64,000 nt of DNA from positions 186,001-250,000 of the forward strand of contig NZ_JACZEP010000006.1 of assembly GCF_014863355.1 (NCBI RefSeq). Reading direction: 5' to 3'. The translations under genes were made by a program, and so were the position numbers. Below, one piece after another: positions 1 to 8,126 of this stretch. The stretch is from Aminobacter carboxidus (GTDB taxonomy: Bacteria; Pseudomonadota; Alphaproteobacteria; Rhizobiales; Rhizobiaceae). The notes under the pieces are model-generated. The model worked only from the letters and a program-made list of their open reading frames with translations. It was not told the origin of the DNA and searched no databases. Every line of letters starts with the position of its first letter. Position 1 is the first letter of the stretch.

Positions 1-156
1 GTCGAAGGATTTCTTGAAGTAGCCGCCATAGACGCCGATCTTGATCGACTTGTCCTGGGCACGCAGGATCGACGGCATGGCCAGCAGGCTTGCCGACGCG
101 ACTCCGGCGCCGAGAACCGCACGGCGGCTGATCGGATGGTTCAGGATCTTGGTCAT
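1..156 (-). CDS. ABC transporter substrate-binding protein, N-terminal part (cut by window edge)
   Basis: Only the first 52 codons are inside the window; the gene runs off the left edge. The start is the ATG whose complement ends at 156, preceded by a clear AGGAG ribosome site. The visible N-terminus has a twin-arginine-like signal (SRRAVLGAG, residues 10-18), a hydrophobic stretch, and an alanine-rich cleavage region. The mature start IKIGVYGGYFKKSF is typical of periplasmic solute-binding proteins of the polyamine or sulfate type. It lies 70 bp downstream of the amino-acid permease pair on the same strand, so it may begin a second transporter or be a second binding protein. The substrate cannot be told from this fragment. 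Confidence 0.7.
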   Translation of the reverse strand, partial: MTKILNHPISRRAVLGAGVASASLLAMPSILRAQDKSIKIGVYGGYFKKSFD

Positions 157-225
157 TGTCATTCTCCTCATTTATTGCCGGCTTTGTGCCGGCTGTTCCC
201 TTGGATTTTTATGACGGAGTGTCGT

Positions 226-873
226 TCAGCGTGCTGCGGCGCGGGCCTCCAGTGAACGGGCATATTGGGTCAGCGGGTAGCAGAGCACGAAGAAGATCAG
301 TGCCACCAGCCCGTAGACGGTGAACGGTTCGAAGGTCGCGTTGTTGATGGCGTTGGAGGTCCTGAGCAGCTCCTCGAAGCCGATGATCGAGGTCAGTGCG
401 GTTGCCTTGATCAGTTGGACGAGAAAGCCAACGACCGGCGCGCGGGTTATGGCGAAGGCCTGCGGCAGGATGATCAGGCGCAGTTCCTGGATGTAATGCA
501 GGCCAAGGCTGGCGCCGGCATCCCACTGGCCGCGCGGCAAGGCATCGACGCCGCTACGCCAGATCTCGGCGAGATAGGCGCTGGCAAAGAAGGTCAGGCC
601 GAGCACGGCGGCCGTCCACGGCTCGATGCGGAAACCGAGCATCGGCAGGCCGAAGAACATCAAGAACAGCTGCATCAGCAGCGGCGTGCCCTGAAACAGC
701 GCGATGTAGCCGCTGGCGAAGCGGCGTGCCCACTTGGCCTTGGAGATGCGCAGGAACAGGATGGCGATGCCGACGACGCCGCCACCGACAAAAGCCGCGA
801 TCGACAACAGCACGGTCCAGCGCGTCGCGAAGATCAGGTTGCGCAGGATGTCCCAGAAGGTGAACTCGATCAT
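226..873 (-). CDS. Polar amino-acid ABC transporter permease (second of pair)
   Basis: A 215-residue inner-membrane permease of the HisM/GlnP family, which forms half of the channel of a polar amino-acid importer. It has about five hydrophobic segments and the family features near the middle: the FFGLPMLGFRI loop, the AYLAEIWRSGVDALPRGQ coupling helix (EAA loop), and IILPQAFAI. The ATG start overlaps the stop of the upstream permease (ATGA), so the two are translationally coupled. The pair follows its binding protein, giving the order binding protein, permease, permease. No ATP-binding subunit is visible in this window; it may lie beyond the left edge. The substrate is unknown, but the upstream ureohydrolase suggests a guanidino or basic amino compound (inference). 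Confidence 0.9.
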   Translation of the reverse strand: MIEFTFWDILRNLIFATRWTVLLSIAAFVGGGVVGIAILFLRISKAKWARRFASGYIALFQGTPLLMQLFLMFFGLPMLGFRIEPWTAAVLGLTFFASAYLAEIWRSGVDALPRGQWDAGASLGLHYIQELRLIILPQAFAITRAPVVGFLVQLIKATALTSIIGFEELLRTSNAINNATFEPFTVYGLVALIFFVLCYPLTQYARSLEARAAAR

Positions 874-1538
874 GACACACCCGCCGAAAGTGTGCGGCGG
901 CCGACGCCGACGAGAACACGGCGCAATATGATCGACAGGCCGAGATAGATCATCGCCACGACGAAGTAGGTCTCGAACGGACGGAAGGTCCGTGCCTGCA
1001 GCATATCGGCTTCGTAGGTGAGTTCACTCACTGCGATCTGCGACACGACTGAAGACTCGAGCATCATGATCACGATCTGGCTGGTCAGCGCCGGGAAGAT
1101 GACCTTCAACGCCTGCGGCAAGACGATCTTGACGAAGACCTGACGCGGCCGCAAGCCCAAAGCAAAGGCCGCCTCGCGCTGGCCCCTGGGCACCGCGTCG
1201 AGGCCGGCGCCGACGATCTCGGTGGTGTAAGCGGCCATGTTGAGCGTCATCGCCAGGATGGCGGCAACGATCGGGTCGAGCCGGATGCCTAGGCTCGGCA
1301 GGCCGAAGAAGATGAAGAACAGCTGCACCAGGAACGGCGTGTTCCTGATGACCTCGACATAGACCGTGATCGTACGCTTCAGCCATGGCGGGCCGTTGCG
1401 GCGTCCGGCGGCGGCCAGCACCGAGATCACCGTGCCGGCAATCGTCGTGATGACGATCAAGAAGATCGTCATGGCGGCACCGCGGGCAATCGCGCCCGCA
1501 GCCCCTTCAAGCCAGCCGAAGTCGAGGCTGTAGCTCAC
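870..1538 (-). CDS. Polar amino-acid ABC transporter permease (first of pair)
   Basis: A 222-residue integral-membrane permease homologous to its neighbour, with the same hallmarks: FFGLPSLGIRL, an AAYTTEIVGAGLDAVPRGQ coupling loop and IVLPQALKVIFP. The start appears to be GTG at 1538 (GTG AGC TAC), only 3 bp after the binding-protein stop. Together with the following permease it should make a heterodimeric channel for a family-3 binding protein. The EAA loop that contacts the ATPase is intact. Regulation is probably from the promoter of the ureohydrolase or of the binding-protein gene upstream on the same strand. Confidence 0.9.
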   Translation of the reverse strand: MSYSLDFGWLEGAAGAIARGAAMTIFLIVITTIAGTVISVLAAAGRRNGPPWLKRTITVYVEVIRNTPFLVQLFFIFFGLPSLGIRLDPIVAAILAMTLNMAAYTTEIVGAGLDAVPRGQREAAFALGLRPRQVFVKIVLPQALKVIFPALTSQIVIMMLESSVVSQIAVSELTYEADMLQARTFRPFETYFVVAMIYLGLSIILRRVLVGVGRRTLSAGVS

Positions 1539-1541
1539 CGC

Positions 1542-2345
1542 TTAGTCCTTGAGGTTTTCAGGGTTGAGCGGAACCTTCAGCCATGCCTCTGATGACTTGC
1601 TGAGGCGGCCATCAGTGAGCATCGCCGCCACCGTGTCGTTGATGACCTTCTTGAGGCCGTCTTCGCTCTTGTTGAGGCCGATATGCGACGGCGAGGTCAG
1701 GAGCTGGAACTTCTGCTCCGGCTTCAGCGCCTCCTGGCGTGCCAGCACCTGGGCGCCGACGTCGTTGCCGACAACCATCAGCTGGGTCTGGCCGGAAATG
1801 AAGGCCTGGATGACGGCGTTGTAGTTGTCGAAGCGCTTGATGTCGGCGCCGGCAGGGGCCGCCTCGGTCAGCGAGGTGTCTTCCAGCGTGCCGCGGTTGA
1901 CGGCGATCGACTTGTCGGCGAGGTCTTCCTTGCCGGCGACCTTGAGCTCGGCGGGGCCGATCACGGCGATGTAGTAAGGCGCATAGGCGGCGGCGAAGTC
2001 GATGACCTGCTCGCGCTCCTTCGAGTAGCCGACGCTCATCAGCAGGTCGACGCGCTTGTCGGTCAGGTAGGGAATGCGGTTCTGGCCGGTCACCGGCACC
2101 GGGTTGAGCTTGACCTTGAGTGCGTCGGCGATGGCCTGCGCGACATCCATGTCATAGCCCTTGAGGCTCATGTCGGCGCTGGCCGAGGAGAAGGGCGGGA
2201 AATCGGCGAAGACGCCGACATTGATCTGGCCGGCCTTGGCGATGTCTTCGAGCGCGTCGGCATTGGCCGGCTGCACGGCGAAAATGGTAGTGCCGGCGAC
2301 GAGCAGGGCCGCTGCCGTCGTTTGCAGAAGCGTTTTGATGTTCAT
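1542..2345 (-). CDS. Amino-acid ABC transporter substrate-binding protein (family 3)
   Basis: A 267-residue periplasmic binding protein with a classic signal peptide (basic start, LLVAGTTIFAV core, cleavage near AVQPANA). The mature part carries family-3 (SBP_bac_3) signatures: INVGVFADFPPFS, GYDMDVAQAIADAL and a DLLMSVGYSKEREQVIDFA segment around residues 110-128, which is the usual hinge region for polar amino acids. The start ATG has a GAGGG ribosome site. It is followed 3 bp later by two cognate permeases. A short hairpin (2392-2420) lies between it and the upstream ureohydrolase, so it may have reduced or separate expression. The exact amino acid is not predictable. Confidence 0.9.
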   Translation of the reverse strand: MNIKTLLQTTAAALLVAGTTIFAVQPANADALEDIAKAGQINVGVFADFPPFSSASADMSLKGYDMDVAQAIADALKVKLNPVPVTGQNRIPYLTDKRVDLLMSVGYSKEREQVIDFAAAYAPYYIAVIGPAELKVAGKEDLADKSIAVNRGTLEDTSLTEAAPAGADIKRFDNYNAVIQAFISGQTQLMVVGNDVGAQVLARQEALKPEQKFQLLTSPSHIGLNKSEDGLKKVINDTVAAMLTDGRLSKSSEAWLKVPLNPENLKD

Positions 2346-2391
2346 GTCGGTTCCCTCTGGAATGTTTGTTGTTGAACAGTCGCGTTAGCAT

Positions 2392-2420
2392 CTGGCCGCC
2401 GCTTCCCAAACAGCGGCCAG
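2392..2420 (-). other. Intercistronic hairpin between ureohydrolase and binding-protein genes
   Basis: Perfect 8-bp inverted repeat CTGGCCGC ... GCGGCCAG with a 13-nt loop in the 90-bp gap between two minus-strand genes. There is no uridine tract, so it is more likely an RNA-processing or stability stem, or a partial terminator, than a strong terminator. Confidence 0.4.
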
Positions 2421-2435
2421 TCGAATTGCTGTTGG

Positions 2436-3497
2436 CTATGCACCCTTGTTGGTGACGAAGGGGCTGAACAGCATCAGGCTCAGGATTTCGAACAGCATCT
2501 GGGCCCCGGCATGCGCCGTGTTGGTGGTCGAATCATATTGCGGCGCGACCTCGACGACGTCGCCGCCGACAAGGTTGAGGCCCTTGAGGCCGCGCACGAT
2601 CTCCAGCACCTCGCGCGTCGTCAGCCCACCGACCTCAGGCGTGCCGGTGCCGGGCGCGAAGGCGGGGTCGAGGCTGTCGATGTCGAAGGACAGGTAGGTC
2701 GGGCCGTCGCCAACGATCTTCTTCGCCTTGTCGATGACCGCCTGTATGCCCATGCCACTGACCTCTTCGGCGTGGATGATGGTCATGCCGGATTCGTAGG
2801 AGAACTCCCACAGATATTCGGCCGAGCCGCGGATGCCGATCTGGATGACGCGGCTGGGGTCGAGCACGCCGTCGAGCACGGCGTTGCGGAACGGGCCGCC
2901 ATGGTGGAACTTGGTCAGGTCGTAGGCGCCGCCGGTGTCGCAATGGGCGTCGATGTGGATCATGCCGACCGGGCGGTTCTTGCCGACCGCCCTGAGGATC
3001 GGATGGGTGATCGAGTGGTCGCCGCCGACCGACAGCGGCACAACGCCGGCGTCGACGATCTGGCCGATGCGGCGCTCGATGTCCTCATGGCTCAGTTCGA
3101 GCCGGTAGCGGCTGCGGAACGCCACGTCGCCAATGTCGGCGACGCGCAGTTCCTGCACCGGGGCGCAGTCGAGCACATGGTTGTAAGGTCCGATGCGCTC
3201 GATGGTGCGCAGCGCGCGCGGACCGAAGCGCGAGCCCGGGCGGTTGGTGACGCCGAGATCCATCGGCACGCCGATCATCGCCACCTGCAGGTCGCCGAAG
3301 TCCGGGTTGTCGTTGTCGACCTGGAGGTAAGGTGCCGTCAGGAAGGTCGGGATGCCCGAATAGGGCGCAAGCCGGGTGCCGGCCTTGTTGAAAATCTTGT
3401 CGGCGACACGGCGAAACTTCGGGTCGAACAGGTCGCCGCCATGGCCTTCGCCATATTTCTTGCGCAGCTCGTCGAGCTTTTTGACGTCGAAACCCAT
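2436..3497 (-). CDS. speB: Agmatinase-family ureohydrolase (agmatinase or guanidino-acid hydrolase)
   Basis: A 353-residue cytosolic dimanganese hydrolase that splits a guanidino compound into urea and an amine. All metal-binding motifs of the arginase/agmatinase family are present: GGDHS at 158-162 (H161), HIDAHCD at 181-187 (D183, H185, D187) and SFDIDSLDP at 270-278 (D272, D274). The roughly 50-residue N-terminal extension and the GIRGSAEYLW segment near 221 resemble guanidinobutyrase/guanidinopropionase-type members as much as true agmatinases, so the substrate is uncertain. Start: ATG with a strong AGGAGG site. It heads the minus-strand group with an amino-acid importer and is divergent from a LysR regulator, which fits substrate-induced import and hydrolysis. 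Confidence 0.85.
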   Translation of the reverse strand: MGFDVKKLDELRKKYGEGHGGDLFDPKFRRVADKIFNKAGTRLAPYSGIPTFLTAPYLQVDNDNPDFGDLQVAMIGVPMDLGVTNRPGSRFGPRALRTIERIGPYNHVLDCAPVQELRVADIGDVAFRSRYRLELSHEDIERRIGQIVDAGVVPLSVGGDHSITHPILRAVGKNRPVGMIHIDAHCDTGGAYDLTKFHHGGPFRNAVLDGVLDPSRVIQIGIRGSAEYLWEFSYESGMTIIHAEEVSGMGIQAVIDKAKKIVGDGPTYLSFDIDSLDPAFAPGTGTPEVGGLTTREVLEIVRGLKGLNLVGGDVVEVAPQYDSTTNTAHAGAQMLFEILSLMLFSPFVTNKGA

Positions 3498-3660
3498 GGT
3501 GTCCTCCTGTGGTCCGAGATGGCAATGCGGGACAATCGCCTGTGGCCGTCCGCTCCCGGCGGCCAGCCTGATACTCGTGTTCCCCGCATGCTTTTTGGTT
3601 GTTATGGGGCAAGTTTCCGGCAGCGCCGTTGAAATAGCAATTGATAATGTTAAGGTCTGT

Positions 3661-3681
3661 GCTGTGAGAATTTCTCACAGC
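3661..3681. promoter_or_regulatory. Perfect palindrome, probable LysR-type operator (T-N11-A box)
   Basis: Two perfect 10-bp arms, GCTGTGAGAA and TTCTCACAGC, around a single central T. The core TGAGAATTTCTCA is a T-N11-A box, the normal recognition element of LysR regulators. It lies 27-47 bp before the lysR ATG and about 165-185 bp before the divergent ureohydrolase start, which fits autoregulation plus activation of the divergent operon. Confidence 0.7.
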
Positions 3682-3707
3682 CTCGATCTCTCCCAGGCGG
3701 AGTTTCC

Positions 3708-4670
3708 ATGTCCCGGCGCCTGCCCCCGCTCAACCCGCTGCGCGCCTTCGAGGCGACCGCCCGCCATGGCTCGCTGACCAAGGCGGCGGGCGAGCTCAAC
3801 GTCACTCATGGCGCCATCAGCCACCAGATCCGGGCGCTTGAAGCCACGTTGAAGGTCAAGCTGCTGGAACGCAGCGGCTCGCGCCTCAAGCTCACCCCGC
3901 AAGGCGCCGAGCTTTTGCCGGCTGTCACAGGCGCCTTCGAAAGCATTGCTTCCGCCACCGCGCGCATGACGCGGCCGACAAGTTCGGGCAAGCTCACTGT
4001 CAGCTGTGTGCCGGCGCTGCTGTCGTTGTGGCTGGTGCCGCGCATCGGCGGTTTCACAGCGCAATATCCGGGCATCAGCCTTAGCCTCAACGCCTCCAAC
4101 GACCCGCGCGACATCCACGCGCCCGACGTCGATGTCTGCATGCTCTATGGCGACGGCAGCTGGACTGATTGCTGGCTGAAGAAGTGGTCGACGCTGGAGC
4201 TGTTTCCCGTCGTCAGCCCGACGCTGATCAACAACCGGCCGATCCGCAGCGTGCGCGACCTGTCCGACCACATCCTGTTGCACGCCGATGACGGCCGCGA
4301 ATGGCACACCTGGCTCGCCGCCGCCGACGCGCTCGACGTCAAGCCGGTGCAGCAGCACCGCATGTCGGGCGCGAGCCTGACCACCGAAGCGGCGGTCCAC
4401 GGTCATGGGCTGGCGCTCGGTGACAGCGTCACCGCGTCAGGCATGCTCGCCAAAGGCCAGTTGGTCACGCCGTTCAACCTGTCGGTGCCGGCTGTCGATG
4501 CCTTCTACATCGTCTGCCGCAACGAGGTGAAATCGGCCCCCATCGCCCAGGTCTTCATCGACTGGCTGTTTGCCGAGCGCGAGGAGCTTCCCGCCCGCAC
4601 CGAACAGGCCGTGACCGGCCAGATCAGCATCCGCAAGCGCCGCGGCCAGAAGGCGGCGGCGGCCGGCTAG
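3708..4670 (+). CDS. LysR-family transcriptional regulator (GcvA-like)
   Basis: A 320-residue regulator with an N-terminal winged helix-turn-helix (LNPLRAFEATARHGSLTKAA, then LNVTHGAISHQIRALE, about residues 6-45) and a C-terminal substrate-binding co-inducer domain that starts near residue 95 (GKLTVSCVPALLSLWLVPRI). This arrangement and wording are typical of the GcvA/AmpR subgroup. The ATG is preceded by GGAG at a good distance. It is divergent from the agmatinase-family gene across a 210-bp region with a perfect T-N11-A palindrome, so it probably controls the ureohydrolase/ABC genes and itself. A basic tail (IRKRRGQK) ends the protein. Confidence 0.92.
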   Translation: MSRRLPPLNPLRAFEATARHGSLTKAAGELNVTHGAISHQIRALEATLKVKLLERSGSRLKLTPQGAELLPAVTGAFESIASATARMTRPTSSGKLTVSCVPALLSLWLVPRIGGFTAQYPGISLSLNASNDPRDIHAPDVDVCMLYGDGSWTDCWLKKWSTLELFPVVSPTLINNRPIRSVRDLSDHILLHADDGREWHTWLAAADALDVKPVQQHRMSGASLTTEAAVHGHGLALGDSVTASGMLAKGQLVTPFNLSVPAVDAFYIVCRNEVKSAPIAQVFIDWLFAEREELPARTEQAVTGQISIRKRRGQKAAAAG

Positions 4671-4823
4671 TCTTCGCCGGCGCCTAGCTTGTTCAGCCGA
4701 TGCAACCGTAGGGCCAGCGCTGCTTTTTTCGCGTCTTAAGCTTGATCGCCCCGGCGCGATATCCCAATGCTAGCAACGAGGAATGCGTCCGGCAGCGGAT
4801 GCGCCAAGGAGGAATGAAGCGGC

Positions 4824-6128
4824 ATGGCCAGGACCGATATTGCACGCAGGGTGTACAACCACACCTGGAAGCTCGATCCGATCGTGCGCTCGCTGCTCGA
4901 CACGGACTTCTACAAGCTGTTGATGCTGCAGATGATCTGGGGCATGCACCCGAAAGTCGACGCCACCTTTTCGCTGATCAACCGCGCCACTTCGGTCAAG
5001 CTCGCCGAGGAGATCGATGAGGGCGAGTTGCGCGAGCAGCTCGACCATGCGCGTTCGCTGCGCTTCTCCAAGAAGGAAATGATCTGGCTCGGCGGTAACA
5101 ATTTCTATGGCCGCAAGCAGATCTTCGAGCCCGAGTTCCTGGCCTGGCTCGAGAACTTCCAGCTGCCGCCCTATCACCTCGAAAAGCGCGACGGCCAGTA
5201 TGAGCTGACCTTCGCCGGGCCGTGGGTGCTGACCTCGATGTGGGAAATCCCCGCGCTTGCGATCATCAACGAGCTGCGCTCGCGCTCGGCGATGAAAGTA
5301 TTCGGCCCGTTCGCGCTCGACGTGCTCTACGCCCGGGCCAAGGCCAAGATGTGGGACAAGACCGAGCGGCTGAAGATGCTGCCCGACATCAAGATCTCCG
5401 ATTTCGGCACCCGCCGCCGCCACTCTTTCCTGTGGCAGCGCTGGTGCGTCGAAGCACTCAAGGAAGGCATCGGCGAGGCCTTCACCGGCACTTCCAACGT
5501 GCTTCTGGCCATGGACACCGACCTCGAGGCGCTCGGCACCAACGCGCATGAGCTGCCGATGGTCTATGCCGCACTCGCCAACAACGAGGATGAGCTCAAG
5601 CAATCGCCCTACAAGGTGCTGCGCGACTGGCAGCGCTACTATGGCGGCAACCTGCTGATCGTCCTGCCCGACGCCTTCGGCACCGCCGCCTTCCTGCGCG
5701 ACGCGCCCGACTGGGTCGCCGACTGGACCGGCTTCCGCCCCGACAGCGCCCCGCCGATCGAAGGCGGCGAGCGCATCATCGAGTGGTGGCGCAAGAAGGG
5801 CCAGGACCCGCGCTCCAAGCTTTTGATCTTCTCCGACGGCCTCGACGTCGACACCATCATCGAGACCTACCGCCACTTCGAGGGCAAGGTGCGCATGTCG
5901 TTCGGCTGGGGCACCAACCTGACCAACGATTTCGAAGGCTGCGCGCCGGTCGAAACCGACCGCCTCAACGCCATCTCGCTGGTCTGCAAGGTCACCGAAA
6001 CCGACGGCCGCCCAGCGGTCAAGCTGTCGGACAACCCCGCCAAGGCCACCGGCGACAAAAAAGAAATCGCCCGCTACCTCCGCATCTTTGGCGAGAAGGA
6101 CCGGGTGGAGCAATTGGTGAAGGTGTAG
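4824..6128 (+). CDS. pncB: Nicotinate phosphoribosyltransferase
   Basis: A 434-residue cytosolic enzyme of NAD salvage: nicotinate + PRPP + ATP to nicotinate mononucleotide. Seen in the sequence: [15 protein letters not shown] near residue 29 (nicotinate/phosphate site), [12 protein letters not shown] near 195 with the conserved histidine, the [10 protein letters not shown] loop and the [10 protein letters not shown] / [15 protein letters not shown]-binding segments toward the C-terminus. The length matches the PncB family (about 400-435). The ATG at 4824 has AGGAGG about 10 bp upstream. It stands alone but is within 10 kb of nicotinamidase (14468-15067) and of the putative nicotinate-degradation operon, so nicotinate salvage and breakdown genes are neighbours. 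Confidence 0.95.
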   Translation: MARTDIARRVYNHTWKLDPIVRSLLDTDFYKLLMLQMIWGMHPKVDATFSLINRATSVKLAEEIDEGELREQLDHARSLRFSKKEMIWLGGNNFYGRKQIFEPEFLAWLENFQLPPYHLEKRDGQYELTFAGPWVLTSMWEIPALAIINELRSRSAMKVFGPFALDVLYARAKAKMWDKTERLKMLPDIKISDFGTRRRHSFLWQRWCVEALKEGIGEAFTGTSNVLLAMDTDLEALGTNAHELPMVYAALANNEDELKQSPYKVLRDWQRYYGGNLLIVLPDAFGTAAFLRDAPDWVADWTGFRPDSAPPIEGGERIIEWWRKKGQDPRSKLLIFSDGLDVDTIIETYRHFEGKVRMSFGWGTNLTNDFEGCAPVETDRLNAISLVCKVTETDGRPAVKLSDNPAKATGDKKEIARYLRIFGEKDRVEQLVKV

Positions 6129-6488
6129 GGCGGGCTCGACCGGCCCGAGGCAGGCTCGAGCCCGAGCGGGAGCTTGGAATGGTCGCATCCAGCGTGGCGA
6201 GGGGTTTCCACGCTTTGGTGTATTTCCTGTTGAGCGGAAGCCGCGCAGGACTTCTCGCAGCATCTCGTCGATCGCGATCCTGACAATGGCCGGGCGCGAA
6301 AGCGAGCGTGGCAGTGAAGAAATTTGGCTTCTTCTCCCCGTTCACGGGGAGAAAGTCCCGGCAGGGGGATGAGGGGCAGCGCGAACTTTCGGAATTGAGT
6401 GCCGCCCCTCACCCGGTCGCTTCGCGGCCACCCTCTCCCCGTAAACGGGGCGAGGGGTAACCTCACACCCCTTCCCGCAACCCCAGCC
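6129..6488. repeat. 360-bp gene-free stretch with RIME-like palindromic mosaic element
   Basis: No convincing gene. Just after pncB is a 9-bp inverted repeat CGGGCTCGA/TCGAGCCCG (6131-6163) without a T tract. From 6332 to about 6458 is a mosaic palindrome: hairpin TTCTCCCCG-TTCA-CGGGGAGAA (6332-6353), a GAGGGGCAGCGC core (6371-6382), then hairpin CCCTCTCCCCG-TAAA-CGGGGCGAGGG (from 6431). The same modules recur at 59245-59438. This is typical of repeated extragenic palindromes of rhizobia. An open frame extends upstream from the next gene through this element, but that part is unlikely to be coding. Confidence 0.75.
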
Positions 6489-7961
6489 ATGTGGCACATC
6501 GAAACAGTGAGTGGCGGGAACCGAAACATCTGCGGAACCATCCGGCGCGCGGCGGCGACAGTGCTTGCAGCATGCAGCGCAACGGCATGGCAAACACTGC
6601 CCGCTTTCGCCCACGCCTCCGATCGCGGCCATGTCCTGCTGTTGCCGACCGGGCACTACATAGCCGGCGCAGCTTTGGCCGTGGCGGCGAGTTTCCTGGT
6701 GCTCGCCGTCCTGCCTCCCGAACGGCTGGCCTCTCTCTGGCGCACACGTTTGCCGCTCGGTGCGATCCCCGACCTGCGGCTGCCTGTCAGCCTGCTGTCA
6801 TTCGTTGCCTTCGCAGCATTGATCCTCGCCGGTTTCATCGGCTCGCGCGATCCGCTCTCCAACCCGCTGCCGCTGACGATCTGGACGCTGCTCTGGGTCG
6901 GCCTCACCCTCGTCCAGGGCCTGTTCGGCAATCTCTGGGCATGGCTCAACCCATGGTACGGACCTTATCGCCTGGTCGGCCGCACGCTCGGCTCGAAGGC
7001 GGATGGCAACGGCCCGCTACGCCTGCCCGAATGGCTCGGCTACTGGCCCGCCCTTATCCTGTTCCTCGCCTTCGCCTGGTTCGAGCTGATCGACCCGGCA
7101 CCCGACGATCCGGCACGGCTCGCCATCGCTGCCGCCACCTACTGGCTGTTTTCGTTCCTTGCCATGCTGGCCTTCGGCTTCGAGCGCTGGAGTCGGCAAG
7201 GCGAATTCCTGTCTGTCTTCTTCGCCATGATCGGGCGCTTCGGCGTTGTCGATGGCAAGCAGGACGGCACGCGGCTGCGTCTCGCCTGGTGCTGGTCCGG
7301 CGCCAAACTCAACGACGTCGCGCCGCTGCCGCCCTCGGGCGCGCTGTTCCTGCTTGCGACACTCGCCTCGGTGTCGTTCGACGGCTTCTCCAAGACCTTC
7401 TTCTGGCTCGGGCTTAACGGCATCAACCCGCTCGAACTGCCCGGGCGCTCGGCACTCATCGGCACCAACAGCCTCGGCCTGATGGCGGTATTCGCAGCAC
7501 TCGCTGTCGTCGGGCTGTTCGCGGTGCTGATCGGCCAAAGGCTGGTCAACAGCACCGTGCCGCTGTCGAAGGCCGCCGGTCTGTTCGTCTGGTCGATCGT
7601 GCCGATCGCGCTCGCCTATCATTTCTCGCACTACCTGACGGCATTGCTGGTCAACGGCCAATACGCGCTTGTCGCGCTGTCGGACCCGTTCGCGCTGGGC
7701 TGGAACCTGTTCGGCACCGCCCACATGCCGGTCGAGGCCGGCATCGCCATGGGCTCGGAATCCGCCTGGCTGATCTGGAACCTGCAGGCGGCGGCCATTG
7801 TCGCCGGGCACGTGCTGGCGGTGCTCGTCGCCCACCTGCTCGCCTGGCGGCTGCACCCCTCCCCGGCCGGCGCCTCGCTCAGCCAGTTGCCGCTGACATT
7901 GCTGATGATCGGCTACACCGTTTTCGGCCTCTGGCTGCTCTCGACAGCCACGGCGGGATAG
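6489..7961 (+). CDS. Polytopic membrane protein of unknown function
   Basis: A protein of about 490 residues with a signal-like N-terminus (RRAAATVLAAC, cleavage near PAFAHA) followed by about 11 hydrophobic segments, for example HYIAGAALAVAASFLVLAV, LLSFVAFAALILAGFIG, WTLLWVGLTLVQGLFGNLWAW and PLTLLMIGYTVFGLWLL. A histidine-rich membrane stretch (ALAYHFSHYLTALL) and the ASDRGHVLLLPTGHY segment after the signal are striking. The open frame could start at 6399, but that part lies inside the palindromic element; ATG 6489 is preferred and is still not certain. I vaguely recall homologues labelled fenitrothion hydrolase, which I cannot verify. It sits upstream of the Liv-type importer and could be an accessory transporter or an oxidoreductase anchor. 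Confidence 0.75.
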   Translation: MWHIETVSGGNRNICGTIRRAAATVLAACSATAWQTLPAFAHASDRGHVLLLPTGHYIAGAALAVAASFLVLAVLPPERLASLWRTRLPLGAIPDLRLPVSLLSFVAFAALILAGFIGSRDPLSNPLPLTIWTLLWVGLTLVQGLFGNLWAWLNPWYGPYRLVGRTLGSKADGNGPLRLPEWLGYWPALILFLAFAWFELIDPAPDDPARLAIAAATYWLFSFLAMLAFGFERWSRQGEFLSVFFAMIGRFGVVDGKQDGTRLRLAWCWSGAKLNDVAPLPPSGALFLLATLASVSFDGFSKTFFWLGLNGINPLELPGRSALIGTNSLGLMAVFAALAVVGLFAVLIGQRLVNSTVPLSKAAGLFVWSIVPIALAYHFSHYLTALLVNGQYALVALSDPFALGWNLFGTAHMPVEAGIAMGSESAWLIWNLQAAAIVAGHVLAVLVAHLLAWRLHPSPAGASLSQLPLTLLMIGYTVFGLWLLSTATAG

Positions 7962-8023
7962 TGCAAATGCAGCTGGATTTGACCTAGCGGAAGCAACTAT
8001 TGCCACGTCTGGGGATTGGTGAT

Positions 8024-8040
8024 CTAGTTTGTATACATGC
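8024..8040. promoter_or_regulatory. TTTGTATAC motif upstream of the Liv-type operon
   Basis: The sequence TTTGTATACATGCAA (8028-8040 core) is partly palindromic around GTATAC and lies about 90 bp before the binding-protein ATG. The same TTTGTATAC nonamer is present on the opposite strand upstream of hyuA (27051-27064), and a relative is upstream of the nicotinate operon (15230-15242). TTGTATACAA-like sites are common for GntR/FCD regulators, but overlap with a promoter -10 is also possible. Confidence 0.35.
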
Positions 8041-8126
8041 AATTTTTCGCCATTTCTTGAGTTCCGGGCGGAGCAGCCGCCAATCCGCAGCACAGCTGGT
8101 CAAAAGGCACGGCAAGGGGACAGGGC

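Noticed and set aside
4671-4823. T6 run at 4722-4730 as a terminator after lysR
   Set aside because: No convincing stem of at least six pairs with a loop precedes it; AGCGCT is self-complementary without a loop.
4770-6263. 497-codon open frame on the minus strand
   Set aside because: Antisense to pncB, a clear enzyme with active-site motifs.
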